Assembly: GCA_013398275.1 (NCBI GenBank)
Contig: VZSE01001826.1
Location: 124,001-188,000, forward strand
Direction: 5' to 3'
Source: Promerops cafer
Taxonomy: Eukaryota > Chordata > Aves > Passeriformes > Nectariniidae
Length of the DNA stretch: 64,000 nt
Shown: positions 49,706 to 61,200 of the stretch, piece by piece
Position numbering within the stretch: the stretch's first letter is position 1
Layout: every line of letters begins with the position of its first letter
Translations under genes and position numbers: made by a program
Notes under the pieces: generated by a model
The model's input: the letters and a program-made list of their open reading frames with translations, nothing else
Databases searched by the model: none
Told to the model about the DNA's origin: nothing

Positions 49706-52700
49706 ATTTTTTATTGGAAAAACTCACTTTCATAGCTTACATTTCTTTCCCCACATTTTCCTCCTGCTTGCTGGGACCATGGCCTGCTGTGACACCTCCA
49801 CATCAGGGTGGTTGTACCCAGCTGTGAAATGTCCTCACCATGGCACTGGCCCAAAGTGGAAAGGGCTCCTAAAAACCTGGTATGCCATGTTCCTCCTGAT
49901 ATCTGGCACAGCCATTTCACATCAGCAAACCCACTGTGGTGAGCATCATCACAGGAGTCTGACAGTTCACCTCTTACCCTGCACTGGACGAGCTGGTTCC
50001 CCTTTTTTTGTGTAACAACCGAATACTTGAAACATTTGCCCAGAAAACACAACATCTGGATTCAATTCCCTCCCCAGCTCGAGAGTCTCTAACCTGTATT
50101 TCCCACGAGAGACATGTAGCACGATGCTAAACAGCAATCTGGCAGGGGGGGAAACACGGTGTTTTTTATTCTTGCTCTCCAAGCAGAGCTATTGTACAAA
50201 CAGGAACACAAGTGTCCTGAGGCCAAAAAGCGAGCAAGAAGCGCGTGACTCCCTAGCCTGCCTGCCACAGCAGCAGTGATAACACGTTCTGCTTATTATC
50301 AGTAGCTGTTTTACAATAAATACATAATCTGCTCTGAACAGAGGGCTCAGAGCTCAGGATTTGCTTACCCCATAGCTCACCCCACAGCTTCGCCCGTGGT
50401 TTATTTTGGGGGAGAGGAAGCAAAGGTTTAGAGGTTGGAACCTGTGAATGTGGCACCTTGAGCTAAGTCTATAGGCTGGAGGAATGTGCAGAGATGCAAA
50501 TTTCCTGTCGTGTTTCTCAGAATTAAAGTATTGCCATTAATCAGCCTCTCTTCCTCTGTTTTTTAGGTCGTCACTCATTGGTACAAGGGGGCTGGAACAA
50601 GCAGAGGGAAGACACAGAGTGTTCCAGTGGCACAGACAGTGCTCATCATCCAGGCACGGCTGCAAATGTCACAGAAAACCATGCTTTTGTACAGAAAACC
50701 CTTGCTGAGCATGCAAACCCCCAGTGAAATACTGGAGTTGTCACCTCTGGCACTGATAGGGGCACCAAGCCAAGTGTTTGTAATAAAAATCCTGCAGCAG
50801 CAAGAGAAAAAACCCTGATTACCCAACATTTCAATGAACTGGGAGGAAGCTGCCAGTGCTTCTTTGCTGAAAAGAAGCCTTTCCAAAAAGGTTTTTCCAA
50901 GTCTCCTTCAGCTTGTAGATTTTTATCTTCACCCCACACAGAGCCTCCTGCATGTATGGGAAGCACTGGAGCTGTTTTCATGATGTGCTCAAAAGTCAAG
51001 ATGCTTTGGTTTTCCCACCTTTTTGCAAATCTCTCACCCCAATGGAAAAAAAGCAGAGTTGGGGGCAGGCCACAAAAAGGTTTATTTGCTGTACATACCA
51101 GTCTGAGCTTTTTTGGCAGCTCAAACAGCTGCACCCAAGAAACACCTAAGGGATGGAAGTTCTTCAGAAACCAGGGCTAGGGAGAATACCTTCTAGCACC
51201 CCACCAGCTATCAAAGCAGTGGAGAAAGAACTTGCAAACACTTCAGATAAAAAATAAACCCCAGTCCTTGGGCCAGGCACTGCTCCCACACTGGTTTGTG
51301 CAGTGCCTGTGGCAGCCCAACACCATTTCCTCAGGCCAAACCAGCCTTTGGTGGGGTTTTGCAGCAGGACTTTATAATATACATCAGCCATCCAAAGCTG
51401 GCAGTGGAACAACAGAACTGATTTCAGCCTCCAACATTTCTGACAGAGGCTTTCCTTATATCACATGTGCTGAGTGTGGGCATCACCCTCACTCCATCAC
51501 CTCCTAATCCTGGGAGCTCTTCAGGGTGAAGCATGGCAGAATGCAAATGCTTACAGCTGCAGCTGCTTTCTGAGCAGTTGCTGGGCCAGCAGCTTCAGTG
51601 TTCAAGGTAAAAATGAGTTATGATGGCCCATATGGATGAGACAAAAATCAGATTCTTGGGCAGTTTTTATGGGAGCAAGTGATGGACCCAGTGGTAAAAG
51701 AGTTTTTCCCAACACCCTGCTAATACACATGGGAATAATTTGACATCTGTAAAACCTTCAGAGGGCCATAACATCCACTTCTTTCTTTCTTTGATTACAC
51801 TGGGCATCCTGGCTGCTGCCTTCCTTCTCTGTCGGTGGCAGAGGGCATTTTGAAGGGAATTGATGACAACAAGATGTACATTTATTGCCTGCCTTGGGAA
51901 CTTTGGGTGAAAACGCTGTGATGTGATGACTGTTGCTCTGTACAGACTCACGAGGTATCAACACTTCGGGCTGGATTGTACCTAGGGCAGCTTCTGTATT
52001 CCTGACAGAGCTGATATGACTTATCCCTGGGGTGAGGAGGTGGGAGAGAAAGAATTGCTTGTGACAGATACTAGTCATGTTGCTTAATGAAGTTTTGCAA
52101 GGTGTTCAGAAACAGCAGGATGGGGTCAAATCAGGGAAGGTCACGCCGCTGGAAGCTGCAATCCTGAGTCAAGAGCTGGCTTCTCCCCAGAGCCTGTCAC
52201 TCTGCTCCCTACCCGGCTGGCGGAGCTGCTCGGATTGCAAAGAATTTATTGACACCCACCCACCATCCCTAAAGTTTTATGGCAATATAGATCCATTAGA
52301 AATCCATTTTACAGAGGTATTAAAATAATGAAGGTGAGAATTAAGAGAGCAGCACACTCCTTGGAAAACCCACTGATCATAATATACTGCTTTAAAGAAA
52401 GTTATCGTGCAGTCCCCTTAAAGAAAGTTATCAATTAGTCACTGTATCAGACATGGGAGAATTGTTCCCTGAAGAGGATTTTAGGAGGAAAGCCAGTGAC
52501 TAAGTGATGAATTTATCACTGGGGGTTGCTTGGCTCCATGGATTAAGATGACATGGCACAGAGGGCTCGGAGAGCAGATCGAGCTCATGGTGGCCCTGGG
52601 GGGGTTCAGGCAGGAGCAGGCACTGGTGTGGGGGGAGATGTGACACGGCTCCCAGGCAGGGTGATGGCAGGTCAGGGAGGAGACGTGACACCAGTGGGGT

Positions 52701-53304
52701 GGATCAGAGCTCCCACACGTGCTCAGGGCACTGGGCAGACACTGCCACAGCTGCCTGTACCTGCTGCAGCGCTGGCCTGGGGATGGGGCCCCATGCTCTC
52801 CTTCCCCACAGCCTTCCAGACCACCACGATGTGCTGTGTAGAAGCAAAACATGATGGATTTTCTGGTACAGATGCCCCACTGAAAGCAGGGGCATCAGGG
52901 CTGAGGTCAAACTGGCCCTGGTCAGAGGCTGGGAAGGGGAGATTTGTCAGTCCCTGCAGCTGAGCTGTGAAATGCCCTGGGGTGAGCCAGGACAGCAAAA
53001 GCTGAAGTCAGAGTACAAAGTACAAAACCTACTTGGCTCCTGCAGCTCAGAGAACTGAACATGGACAGAGGAAGGAGCCACTGGGACATGGCTTTTCTCT
53101 GTGGGCAAACATCACCTGGTAACATCTAGGCAAGATGAGCACACATGAGCCTGTTCCATCCCAGCAGTCTGAGGGAGACAGCACAAAAGAGAGAGGGTTG
53201 TCAAATGAAAAGGTTATGAATGTTTCCTAAAACTGGGAGAAATTGCAGTATTTCCATGGAATTGGAATTAAATAAACTTGCAAAATACTTTGTTTTGGTC
53301 CAAA
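49706..53304. other. Intergenic sequence, no gene recognised
   Basis: Unique sequence with many short unsupported open frames. I see no exon with paired splice sites and a conserved protein, no RNA gene and no clear transposon. Confidence 0.55.
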
Positions 53305-53440
53305 CCATCCCTGGAGGTATTTAAAAGATATGTAGCTGTGCTGCCGAGGGACATGGTCTAGTGGTGGTTTTGGCAGTGCTGGGTTAATGCTTGGACTTGA
53401 TCTTAGAGGTTCTTTCCAACCTAAACAATTCTGTGAGTCC
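53305..53440 (+). mobile_element. CR1 LINE 3' tail
   Basis: CATCCCTGGAGGTATTTAAA, GACATGGTCTAGTGGTGGTT, TTGGACTTGATCTTAGAGGT and CTTTCCAACCTAAACAATTC then TGTGA form a recognisable CR1 3' end. Confidence 0.8.
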
Positions 53441-53666
53441 ATAAATCTGCATTTCTTATAGCAAAGGCATTTTGTGAGCCCAAAGCTGCCCTCCTCTATT
53501 GCTGCATGGCTGAAAGGGCTCCCGGGGTGACCACAGCAGTCACCCGCTGCCCACACCTCACTCGGCTCAGCTGAGAAGCTCAGCAAAGCCCTGACAAATT
53601 GCCAAGCTCTCCTGAGATAAATAATCACAAACAAAAATATTTGTGTTTACTGTGGGGATTTGTCTG

Positions 53667-53680
53667 TGCATAATTATGCA
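53667..53680. promoter_or_regulatory. Palindromic octamer-like homeodomain/POU site
   Basis: TGCATAATTATGCA is a perfect 14-bp palindrome with two ATTATGCA half sites sharing a TAATTA core, followed by TTAGTCATTA. This fits dimeric POU/homeodomain binding; function is inference. Confidence 0.35.
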
Positions 53681-54654
53681 TTAGTCATTACGAGGACTAC
53701 AGGAGAGTTTTACACATGTAAATATGTTCAGTTAATTAGACAGGACTGCTTTTGGTTTGTTTCTTCTCTGCAGTCTGATCCTGAAGTCATCAAACACTCC
53801 TGGATCACGAGGCGGGTTGAAGGATGTGCGTGAGGAAAACAGCTCTCTCCCTGCTCGTAATGCAGCTCTGAGTATCGATATATATTCCTTCAAAATACTT
53901 CTTGTAGCTGTTCTGTTACAGCCTCAAGGTACTGCACACGACGCAGCACAACCTTCACGCTGTTCTCTCATGTTCATGTTTCAAGCGGAGATCAGATGGA
54001 TTTCTCAGGTAATACAATATAAGACATTATTTTCTTCTGAAACATTTTTAAGTGCAGCAGCTTTTAGTAATCTTTTAGCATCTTCTCCTATGTATGACAG
54101 AGTCTATTAATGTCATTTGCATGAGAAGTTCACAATAAATCATTCATGCACAGTTTAGTACAGGTTAAGTGTAACAGCCTAGCTGTGATTTTCTATAAGA
54201 AAATCAGAGCAGCTCATCAACTGGTGTAAATCAGCAGTGCTCCATCGAAGCCACTGAGTCACACCAACTAATTGCTTGGCCCAGGGGAAAGATTTAGGCA
54301 AAAAAAGTAGCAGGGAAGAGCACGATTCCTGCCTCATTGGAGGACCCTCTCCTGAGAGCTTCTCTCCCAAAAACCTTTCCAAAGAAAATCCATAGTGGAT
54401 TTTCTGTTGATCCTGTGGGGCTGGCAGAGCCTGGCTGGTCCAAGGTCATCACTGTCCCACTGACAGCCCTGGGCTCTGCTGTGGCCACACTCCTGGAGGG
54501 TGAGGAGTGCTCAGGGGAGCCAGCCTGGAGCAGGGCCAGCAGCTCAGCGAGAAACCTTGGGCTTGTCCAGGCCCCGAGAGTGGGAGGAAGATCAAATTCC
54601 CCAAGAACCTGCAGCTGTCATTTAGGCAGAAGCCTGGAACAAAAGCAAAATTAG

Positions 54655-54733
54655 TTCCAACCCCCCATGGTGGGGGGGTTGAACTAGATGACCTTTTAAG
54701 CCCCTTCCAACCCAACCCATTCTGTGACTCCAT
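54655..54733 (+). mobile_element. CR1 LINE 3' tail
   Basis: CCCCCCATGGTGGGGGGGTT, GAACTAGATGACCTTTTAAG and CCCCTTCCAACCCAACCCAT then TCTGTGACTCC match the canonical CR1 3' end; it may continue upstream. Confidence 0.85.
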
Positions 54734-54822
54734 GATTTAGGACAGTGGGGTGTCCATGTATCCATCTCCATTCCACTGCTTGGTTATCATCCACATTTGG
54801 ACCACTGACCCCATTTGCTCAC

Positions 54823-54836
54823 GGGAGGAGGAGGAG

Positions 54837-54871
<35 letters not shown>

Positions 54872-54882
54872 GGAGGAGGAGG
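54823..54882 (+). repeat. (GGA)n microsatellite
   Basis: 60 bp of GGA repeats with GGAAGA interruptions. It explains the poly-Glu, poly-Gly/Arg and poly-Pro open frames around it. Confidence 0.97.
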
Positions 54883-55129
54883 CATTCCCTGCCCCCAGGG
54901 CAGCACAGCAAGCCCCCCTCGGGAGATGCCAACAGGGAAGGGGCCACCCTGCTCCACCCAGCCTGGTCCAGTATCTCGGGAAGTGAAAGGAAATTCCTTT
55001 GCGCTGATGTGGAATTTGTCACCCGCTCTGGAAAGGGGCCATGTGGGCACGAGAGGAGCAAAGGGTCCCTGGAGGGGGGTGGCTAATGGAAAACCCCACG
55101 CTGTCCCTCAGCAGCGCTGGTAGGTGATG

Positions 55130-55392
55130 GTGTGGCTGCGGCACTGAGCGGCTCAGCTTCGCCCGGGCAGGAGGCGACCACGGGCACAGCTTCGCTCAGA
55201 AATGAAGATCCTTTTCCTCCCCTCCTCCTGTTCTTTCTCTCTGTTTTTCGGCCTGGTTCTTGTTCTCACAGCGGCGGCGTGTGGGACAGAGGCTCATTGT
55301 TCCCGCTGCTCGGGGAACGCGCCGCAGCACTGATCTTATTAGAGCTGGGGCCGTGCCCGGGCCGGCCCGGGAGGAGCCAGCGGCTGCCGGCG
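55130..55392. promoter_or_regulatory. CpG-rich patch, possible upstream CpG island
   Basis: CpG-dense stretch (for example GCGGCGGCGTGTGG, GGGAACGCGCCGCAGC, GGGCCGGCCCGGGAGG) directly beside the G-run minisatellite. No gene recognised. Could be a promoter of a noncoding RNA, a distal TNRC6C promoter, or just GC-rich repeat flank. Confidence 0.35.
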
Positions 55393-55757
55393 CATCCTGG
55401 GGGCACATCCTGGGGGACATCCTGGGGGACATCCTGGGGGACATCATGGGGGCACATTATGGGGGACATCATGGGGGCATATCCTGGGGGGATATCATGG
55501 GAGCACATCATGGGGGCACATCCTTGGGGACATCCTGGGGGGACATCCTGGGGGCACATTATGGGGGCACATCATGGGGGACAAATCCTGGGGGCACATC
55601 CTTAGGGGGACATCATGGGGGCACATCCGTAGGGGGACATTCTTGGGGGTATATCCCTGGGGACACATCCTTGGGNGGGTGTATATCCTTGGGGACACAT
55701 CCTTGGGGACACATCCTGGGGGACACATCCTTGGGGACACATGCTTCGGGGCACATC
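55393..55757 (+). repeat. G-run minisatellite, 12-15 bp units
   Basis: About 365 bp of head-to-tail variants of TGGGGGACATCC / TTGGGGACACATCC, roughly 28 units, with an N at 55676 inside. Runs of four to six G recur every 12-15 bp on the plus strand. Open frames reading GDIL or HILG repeats are shadows. Confidence 0.95.
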
Positions 55758-57112
55758 TACAGAGAAGCCAGGAAAAGGTTTAGATCCTACAAATATGGGG
55801 GAGAAGAACTAGAGGAGGGTCTCCACGAAGTGCACAGCAGCTCTCTGGCTGTGCTCCTTGTTCAACTGAGAGCCAGCCAGGCTGATCGAGATGCATCTTC
55901 TAAATGCTCAAATACCAGAAGGAAGTTGCACAATCTCAGGCTATTTATTTGTTACTTATAAAGAACATAATTTTGAATGCACTGGCTAAATAAGAATTAA
56001 TTGTGTTAAAAATTCAGGTTAACAAATGCTGTAAAGAGTTGTCTTAGGGGAAATAAAGGGGAACAAACAACAAAAAAAAAATCTCAGGCACTAATGATTA
56101 GAGCAAAACCCTGATGTTAAGAGGACTTTGTCTCAGTGGAAGCAAGTTACTCATCTTTTCCAGAAGATACATGCATGCATTGCAAAATGTTTATTTTGTA
56201 CTCTCTGAAGTGGTTAATCTACATGCAAAGCAATGAAAAGGTGCCTTATTAGGCTAATTGCTAATAAAAAAAAAAAGAAAAAGAGAAAAAAAGCCCAGAA
56301 CTACTGTGAGCAAATATTTAAAAACAGATGCAGAAGGCTGTGAAAACAAACACAATCTCGTTTTTCCATGAAGTTTTCCCACCAGAAATCAGACAGTTCA
56401 AAGAGACGTCCGGTTAATGCGGTACCTCCAGGCTCCTGGCGCTGGAGTTGTTCATTAGCCGCTGCGTAATTCTGTGATGCAGAACTGGATTAATGGAAAG
56501 GTGACTGGGAAGCCACCGAGGGACCTGCTAATGATTCTGCTTCCTCCTTAGAGAAGTCCTCTCTAGCCTTGCCCACGTGCAGCAAAACACACACACCATC
56601 AGGATACAATGCCACATTATCACAAGAAAACACTTTGGAGAGGGGAAGAAGATGTCATCACCGAGTGGTGCTGGGAACTGGTGAAACCCAAGATGGAAAA
56701 ATAATTGCATGCATGTTTTTTAATACAACAGGATTCCCCCAAGCTCATTAAAGCAGATGGAAGTTTTAAAACCTGTATTACTTTAAAAATTAATTTACAG
56801 CTGTGGGGCTTGGTGGCCCAGAGAACATTAAAATGATAAATCCAGAAAGGTGATGTGAGCAGAAAGGAGGATTGCTTTGGTCACAACATGGCCTTGTGCA
56901 GCTGGGAAGGGGAGATGGCACCGTTTTGTTGCTGTTTGACATTTACCTCTGCTGTGCCATTTCTGGGCTTAACCCAGATTTTAAAATACATTAAAACTTC
57001 CCCCCAAGTGATTTATCAGCCAGAAATTATCTTGGTGCCTCTCTGCTTCGTTAGATACTGGCTGGCATGGTGAAGGAGCTGATATGGACATCCACACTTT
57101 GGAGCACAGGAG
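55758..57112. other. Intergenic sequence, no gene recognised
   Basis: Mostly AT-rich unique DNA. The segment 56380-56520 is less AT-rich, with TTAATGCGG, CATTAGCCGCTGCGTAATT and GGATTAATGG motifs, and looks like a candidate conserved noncoding element (inference). Confidence 0.5.
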
Positions 57113-57310
57113 AGCCCTGCCAAAGCTGGATGTCTGCACTGGGTTGTGGCACAGGGTCACAGCCTGGACATCTGCAGCATTCCATGGCACAGGGTCACAG
57201 CCTGGACATCTGCAGCATTCCATGGCACAGGGTCACAGCCTGGACATCCACACCGGTCCATGGCACCGGGTCACAGCCTGGACATCCACACCAGTCCATG
57301 GCACTGGCTC
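57113..57310 (+). repeat. 38-bp tandem repeat
   Basis: Units begin GGCACAGGGTCACAGCCTGG at 57148, 57186, 57224, 57262 (GGCACCGGG variant) with a partial unit at 57300 and a degenerate one before 57148. The 38-bp period is not a multiple of three, so the same protein text cycles through all frames in the long open frame over it. Confidence 0.95.
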
Positions 57311-58172
57311 TTGGCACAGCTTTCCTCCTCCGAGGGCTGAGCGGGGCCGCTGCCGCGCTCCCCCCGCTGCAGCCCCAGCCTCCAGCCGGACGGCCCCAGC
57401 AATGCTCAGCATTTCCCCTGATTCCCCTGCTCAGCAGCCGCCTCCCAAGACAAGCTGTGCCTGTCTGGAAGCGCAGCAGCGTGGTGGCGTGCCCTGGGCC
57501 AGGATGGGGGGGAGCAGGAGCTTGGGGGCAGGTGCTTGCATGGCTGCTGGCACACCAAGCCAGTGCCAGGAGGGGAGTCCTTCACCCTGCAGGGCCACCA
57601 CCATCAGCTGGGACATCCCTGGCTCTGGGAAAGGCCATGGATGAAGTGGTGGGACAAAGCCAGGCAGCTCCTCCGAGCCCCGTGGGGGATGGAGCGTCTT
57701 TTTCCTGCTGTATATTTGTCCAATGCCGAGCACCAAGTGCTGGGATGGGCGAGGTAGCACAGAACAAAGGCTGGAGGCAGGTTGTATTCAGCTCACACCA
57801 GCTACCTCTGCTTGCTGGGAAGAAAGGAGCCCTTTGTTTGGAAACAGCAGCTACTCCCAGCAAACCACGCACAGGGCTCTGCACTGCAGAACCCCGTGTT
57901 ACGTACGGGAGTGGTTTGGCACAAAATGGTCCCTGTTCCCCCCTCCCCGTGCTGTCCCCACCCTCACAGGTCTGTGCAGGGAGCACATCCTGGCTCTCCA
58001 AAGGCTGGAATGTGTGGCCAGGGATGGGGATGAAATCACAGCCTGGGAATGCGCCCCTTTGCGCAGCCCCAGAGAGCCCACCCCGTGGGCAAACCACAGC
58101 CGGTGTGGCCGAAGGTGCTGCCCGCCCCTGCCTGCGCTGCAGCCCCCAAAACACGCGCCGGGCCCGCGGCCA
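57311..58172. promoter_or_regulatory. GC-rich intergenic patch
   Basis: GC-rich with moderate CpG content, overlapping open frames of up to 502 codons on both strands, none with a recognisable domain. May be a CpG island or simply isochore-like GC-rich DNA. I call no gene. Confidence 0.3.
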
Positions 58173-58290
58173 GCTCGGGCTGACACGGATCTGGAGCTGC
58201 GGTGCCAGGCCCGGGCTGACACGGATCTGGGGCTGCGGTGCCAGGCTCGGGCTGACACGGATCTGGGGCTGCGGTGCCAGGCCCGGGCTG
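58173..58290 (+). repeat. 36-bp tandem repeat
   Basis: Three copies with TGACACGGATCTGGGGCTGC at 58181 (GGAGCTGC variant), 58217 and 58253, and a partial fourth ending at CGGGCTG near 58289. Period 36. Confidence 0.95.
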
Positions 58291-61200
58291 TCCCCAGGCA
58301 GCGCAGCCGTGCGGGGGCCGGGCTCACGCATCCCTTCGGGGGCGCCACGCCGTGCTGCTCCAGGGCGTTCCTGGGTCAAGGCGGTCTCTCCCTGCGCTGA
58401 GTGCTGCTGGGATCCCTGGGCTGTGCCCCGAAGCGCCGTGAGACCCAGCGCCACCCCGGACCCGTTATCTGGGCACGGGGGACAGCCCTCGCTCAGACAC
58501 TCCTCCCGCAGCCTCTCTGCTACCGCGTTTATTATAACATGCTTCTCGTTTCCCTTCTCTCACCCGACAAATTAACTTTAACAGTAAATTAACTTTATTC
58601 TGTTGCCGGTCAGCTGTCGATGGGAGCGAGGCGGATTTTCCCCCTGGCCGTTCCGGGAGGCCCCGCACCGGGCAGCAGTGCCGTGACTCACCGGCTTTCA
58701 GGCTGCCTATTGAAGGGACCAGAGCCCGAACAAAGCCCCCATTCACTCCCAGGGCCCGGCTAGTTTTTCTTTGAGCCCTCACTGCTTTATTTTTATTCTT
58801 TCCCAAACATTGTTGGCTAATTTCATTGACAAAATTCATAACTTGGGGTTGGAGAGCTCGCTCCTATTCAGCTATGAGCGCTGGGGGGTTTTGTTTTTCT
58901 TTTCCATGCTGCCCGTCTTGCCTCATTCTCCACATCGTCCTGAACCCAGTTTCCAGTCCGTGCCTTGCCGAGGGACGGAGCTGAGGGACGCAGCCCTGCA
59001 CAGAGAGTTTAGCTGCTCCTCAGTTTTCAGGTGGAGAAGAAAAAGCACCACGGCAAGGTCTGAACCTGAAGCACAAGGGTGACTCTGAGGGCAGCACGGG
59101 CAGGACTGAAACCATGAACTACAGAGCTGAGTGACCCCTGGAAGTACACAGCAAATATTTAAAATCAAAAGCCTGTTAAACTTTTATATCTGCAATACTC
59201 TGCATCCAATCCAGTTAATTATAGCCCTTTAAAAACATCTGCATTTCATAAAGGACTAAGTTTCCTTCCCCTCAGGCTGCCCCTCCTGAGACATCCCTCT
59301 CCAGGCTGCTGGGTTACACAGTAATTACAATCCACAAGTACCTGACATCACCACCAAGTGCAGTGCCTTATGGTTTCGAAAACAAGAGAAACAATATTGC
59401 TCAAGATGGGTCTGAGCCAAAACCCCAGCTCCAAACACCATCATTTTTTCTGGCAGAGTTGAGAGCCAGAGCCCTGCGTGGCAGCCAGGGCCCCCCTGGA
59501 AATGTCACAGGCAGAGAATGGAGGAGTCACTTTGAGCTTTGGTAAGGCAAAGGATATTTCTCCTGCCTGCTGACTGGAGGGGTTTAAGTACATGCAGGGC
59601 ATCACTGGGAGACCCCTCTGTATCCCTCTGCCACCTCTGCCCTGGAGCCAGAGCCCCCTTTGTCCCATCCAGCCCAGGGCACACGAGGGTGCTGGAATTT
59701 GCCAGACCAGCACCACCTTCCTGAGCTGGCAGCACCAGCCCCACACCAGCACAGGCACCCAGCCCAGGGGGCCTGGCCTGGGGAAGGCACTAATGTCAGT
59801 GCAAGAGGCTGTGGGTTTGTTCCCTCCCTTCCAGCTGGGAGGAGGCAGAGCCTGCCTTGAGAGAGCCTGCAACAAGCTTATCTCTGTTATATGTACACAC
59901 ATAATAGATACACGTAATTTGGCTTATGGCCACCAAAGTGCACTCAGCTGGTACCTAAAGCAAAGTCCTTAATGGTGTTTTATGCAGTAAATCCCTTTTC
60001 TCCTCCTCTCCAGAGACAGAGGCTGGTTCTGGGGTGAGAGCAGGGCAGGAGCATCAGCCTCACCAACCTGCAGGAACAGCCTCCATGACCCACCACCTTC
60101 TTGCTTTGCTAAGCTCCTGAGGCCAGGTCTCTTTCCTTGTTCATTTATCAGCTTGTTTCCCTGCAGAGAGGAGCTGGTTAGAGGAGAAAGAGTGTGATTT
60201 TCAGTCCACAGAGCAAGCAATTTACTTTTTAAGGTTGTTTGCCAAAACCACATTCCTGCTTCAGCTCCCAGTCCAAGCAGAGGGGAGGCTGAGATCAGAA
60301 ACGAGAGTCAGGGGCTGATTTTGCTCAGTCTCTTGTGCTCTCTCTGCATCGTGTGAGAGCTGAGCTCGCTCAAGGGTTGAGGCATCCTCTGTACCTTCAC
60401 ATCTGAGCAACAAGCAGGGAAAGCAAAAACCACAGGATTTCCTCTGCTGTCAGCAATACCCAATAAATTCACAGCAAGAGCGAGCCTTTAAAAGAAAAAA
60501 TAAAACCAAAAATCCCCCAAACCAAACATTTTATCCTTTCCTGCTCTAATTGGGGAATAAACTTAATATCTAATTTTAAGGGTGAAGTGAAAAGGAAAGG
60601 GATGAAAGCGAGTTGAGGCAAGCTCTGCACCCAGCCGTGATCACAGGCAGCAGGCTGGGGCTGCATCTCCAGAGGAAGCAGCAGCTCTGCCTTGATGTGC
60701 TCCGAGGCAGTGGGGCTGTGGCAGGAGTCAGGCCCTTCTCTGCCCCATACAGCTGCTGGGAGCCCGTGCCTGCCACCACCAGAACCTGGGAAACCGTGGA
60801 AAACAATGAGCAGCCTCAGCTGGGAACTGCTGTGTGCTGGGAGGAGCTGGAGCACCGTGGGTGCTGGGTGTGAGGGACTGAGCTCAGTCTCCTTTATCCT
60901 GGATGCAGTTCCAGTCCCAAAGTAGCCCTAAAAGTGCCTTGGACGGGCATGAGATGATTTTACATCAATTAAAGGATGCTCTGGTGATGCAGGGACATCA
61001 TAAGTGCTGCTGCCTTGCACTTGTAGGGAGCCAGGCTGGGGGTGGGAAGCCTGGCTGGGGACATAGGGCCTGACCCCTCTTCCCTCACTCCACACTCTGG
61101 CTGCTCACCAGGCTCCCTCTGCTCTCCTGCTGGCTCAGGACCCTCTCTGCACCTGGATGTGCCCAGCTGGTGACACAGGAGTGCCCCTCACCACGGCTGC

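Noticed and set aside
54745..55086. Open frames with poly-Glu, poly-Arg or poly-Pro
   Set aside because: Products of the GGA microsatellite in its reading frames.
55132..55961. Open frames encoding GDIL/GHILG-type repeats
   Set aside because: Translation of the 12-15 bp minisatellite; interrupted by an N and with no flanking gene structure.
57067..58575. 502-codon open frame on the plus strand
   Set aside because: GC-rich DNA with overlapping long frames on the other strand, a 38-bp repeat that cycles the same text through three frames, no recognisable domain and no splice context.
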